From contig JADWOT020000004.1 in the NCBI GenBank assembly GCA_036345935.2, positions 252,102 through 316,101 on the forward strand: a DNA stretch of 64,000 nucleotides, read 5' to 3'. Positions 63,290 through 64,000 of this stretch are shown here, piece by piece; position 1 is the stretch's first letter; every line of letters begins with the position of its first letter. The stretch comes from Taenia hydatigena (Eukaryota; Platyhelminthes; Cestoda; Cyclophyllidea; Taeniidae). The position numbers and the translations under genes are program-made. Below the pieces are notes generated by a model. That model was not told the DNA's origin and ran no database searches. It was given only the letters and a program-made list of their open reading frames with translations.

Positions 63290-63840
63290 CATACTTATAA
63301 GCAGAGTGCGGCAGAAAGATCACGTAAAGAAGTGTGCCTTTGAAGTGAAGCATCTGGAGGTCATAGCCATAGGTGGCTGCTTTGTCTACGAGGCTGTTAG
63401 GAAGGTGACATTCAACAGGACAGACTGTAAATGTCTACAAAGCGAATGCGAAATCAGCTTATTTCATAGCCACGTGAAATCATGTTACGCTTTCTAGTAA
63501 AGACGTCTCCCTTCCGCTCCATCTCCCTTCACGTGGCGATGTGTGGAGTCCCGCTGTGGTCCCACTTATACGGACACAGGCACTTACCCTGTGACGCCTC
63601 ACTGCTAATCGTTCTCTGCGATAGACTAAGCCGAGAGGTGGAGAGTTCGCCTCTAATTCCAAAACAAACTTATCAATCTCATTCATTTGCATTTTTAGCC
63701 TCGAATTCCCATCCCATGCCTTTGCCTCACTGCCCACATCTTGCTCTACGCAACAGCCGAATCTACCTCTACTCAACTACCGATGTGGATTGCTCGCAAA
63801 GCAAGTTGTCACGGCAAAATCATGAAAGTTGAGTCAAGAA
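63290..63840 (+). repeat. Block B, forward copy
   Basis: Matches block B at 17810-18370. The frame ...KCAFEVKHLEVIAIGGCFVY (63330-63400) is open here but broken in most other copies. It is in opposite orientation to the fragment at 62672, so two block B pieces face each other across the C tract. Confidence 0.65.
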
Positions 63841-63959
63841 TGCCCGAGCTGTGCATTCTGTGTCATTTTCTCCGAAATTCCGTAAAGTTTAAAAAACCTG
63901 CCACGCTAGTGGACATCCCAGAAATCATCACGGACAGAGGGCTTTCCAATTCGTACTCA

Positions 63960-64000
63960 GCAGTTGTAGGCGAAAGCATAAACTGCCAAATAAAGGCGAA
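63960..64000 (-). repeat. Right half of a perfect 41-bp inverted repeat
   Basis: Exact reverse complement of 63240-63280. The preceding bases (63930-63959) carry the ACAGAGGGCTTTCCAAT motif shared with 11735-11760 (minus), so an inverted copy of the 11.5-11.9 kb region begins here and continues past the window. Confidence 0.9.

Noticed and set aside
1..64000. tRNA, rRNA, spliced-leader RNA, CRISPR arrays, LINE or LTR reverse transcriptase, telomeric or satellite arrays
   Set aside because: I scanned both strands by eye for typical motifs and saw none; the repeats present are dispersed modules and a few microsatellites. A covariance-model and repeat-library search would be decisive.

Overview
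The window looks like a repeat-rich stretch of an animal (eukaryotic) genome. No open frame exceeds about 136 codons, which is roughly what chance gives in 64 kb at this base composition. I see no bacterial-style operon, no rRNA, no convincing tRNA and no CRISPR array. The only convincing coding sequence is in short, exon-sized pieces joined by GT...AG introns, and it is recognised because the pieces recur in several diverged copies. A parasitic flatworm such as a tapeworm is my guess from the overall look and a possible very short intron; nothing here proves the phylum.

Layout. Positions 1-26.7 kb and 44.2-64 kb are built almost entirely from the same modules, copied, inverted, truncated and joined in different orders. 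Positions 27-44 kb are largely free of these modules. The main modules are: (i) a two- or three-exon gene for a small secreted protein, seen in six broken or partial copies at 12.8-13.0 kb (minus), 14.5-15.1, 16.5-17.2, 30.0-30.4, 45.3 and 51.5-52.3 kb; (ii) its downstream blocks, here called A, D and B, at 9.4-13.9, 15.1-18.4, 49.2-50.1, 52.3-53.3 and 62.7-63.8 kb; (iii) a 1.85 kb element with about 400 bp inverted arms at 6.5-8.4 kb and 59.7-61.6 kb, plus a solo arm at 24.6 kb; (iv) a block C, about 100-270 bp, in six places, and a block E, about 230 bp, in three; (v) larger pairwise duplications: 0.9-2.1/44.2-45.2 kb direct, 5.3-6.95/24.6-26.1 kb inverted, 22.0-23.0/54.4-55.5 kb direct, 26.1-26.7/45.5-46.2 kb inverted.

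The best gene remnant is at 16514-17227 (+): three exon candidates that stay open throughout but lack the signal-peptide exon start. The copy at 14.5 kb keeps the signal peptide but has a stop and a frameshift; the one at 51.5 kb has a frameshift and a lost splice donor. In the single-copy core, one exon-like piece at 40560-40721 resembles the end of an immunoglobulin domain.

The most striking structural signal is a patchwork of near-perfect and diverged identity between copies: 590 bp identical between inverted copies 20 kb apart, 1.93 kb at about 99.7% between direct copies 53 kb apart, and a 224 bp identical island, each ending abruptly in sequence only roughly 80-90% alike. This suggests gene conversion or recent local recombination acting on a cluster that shuffles exons and flanks.
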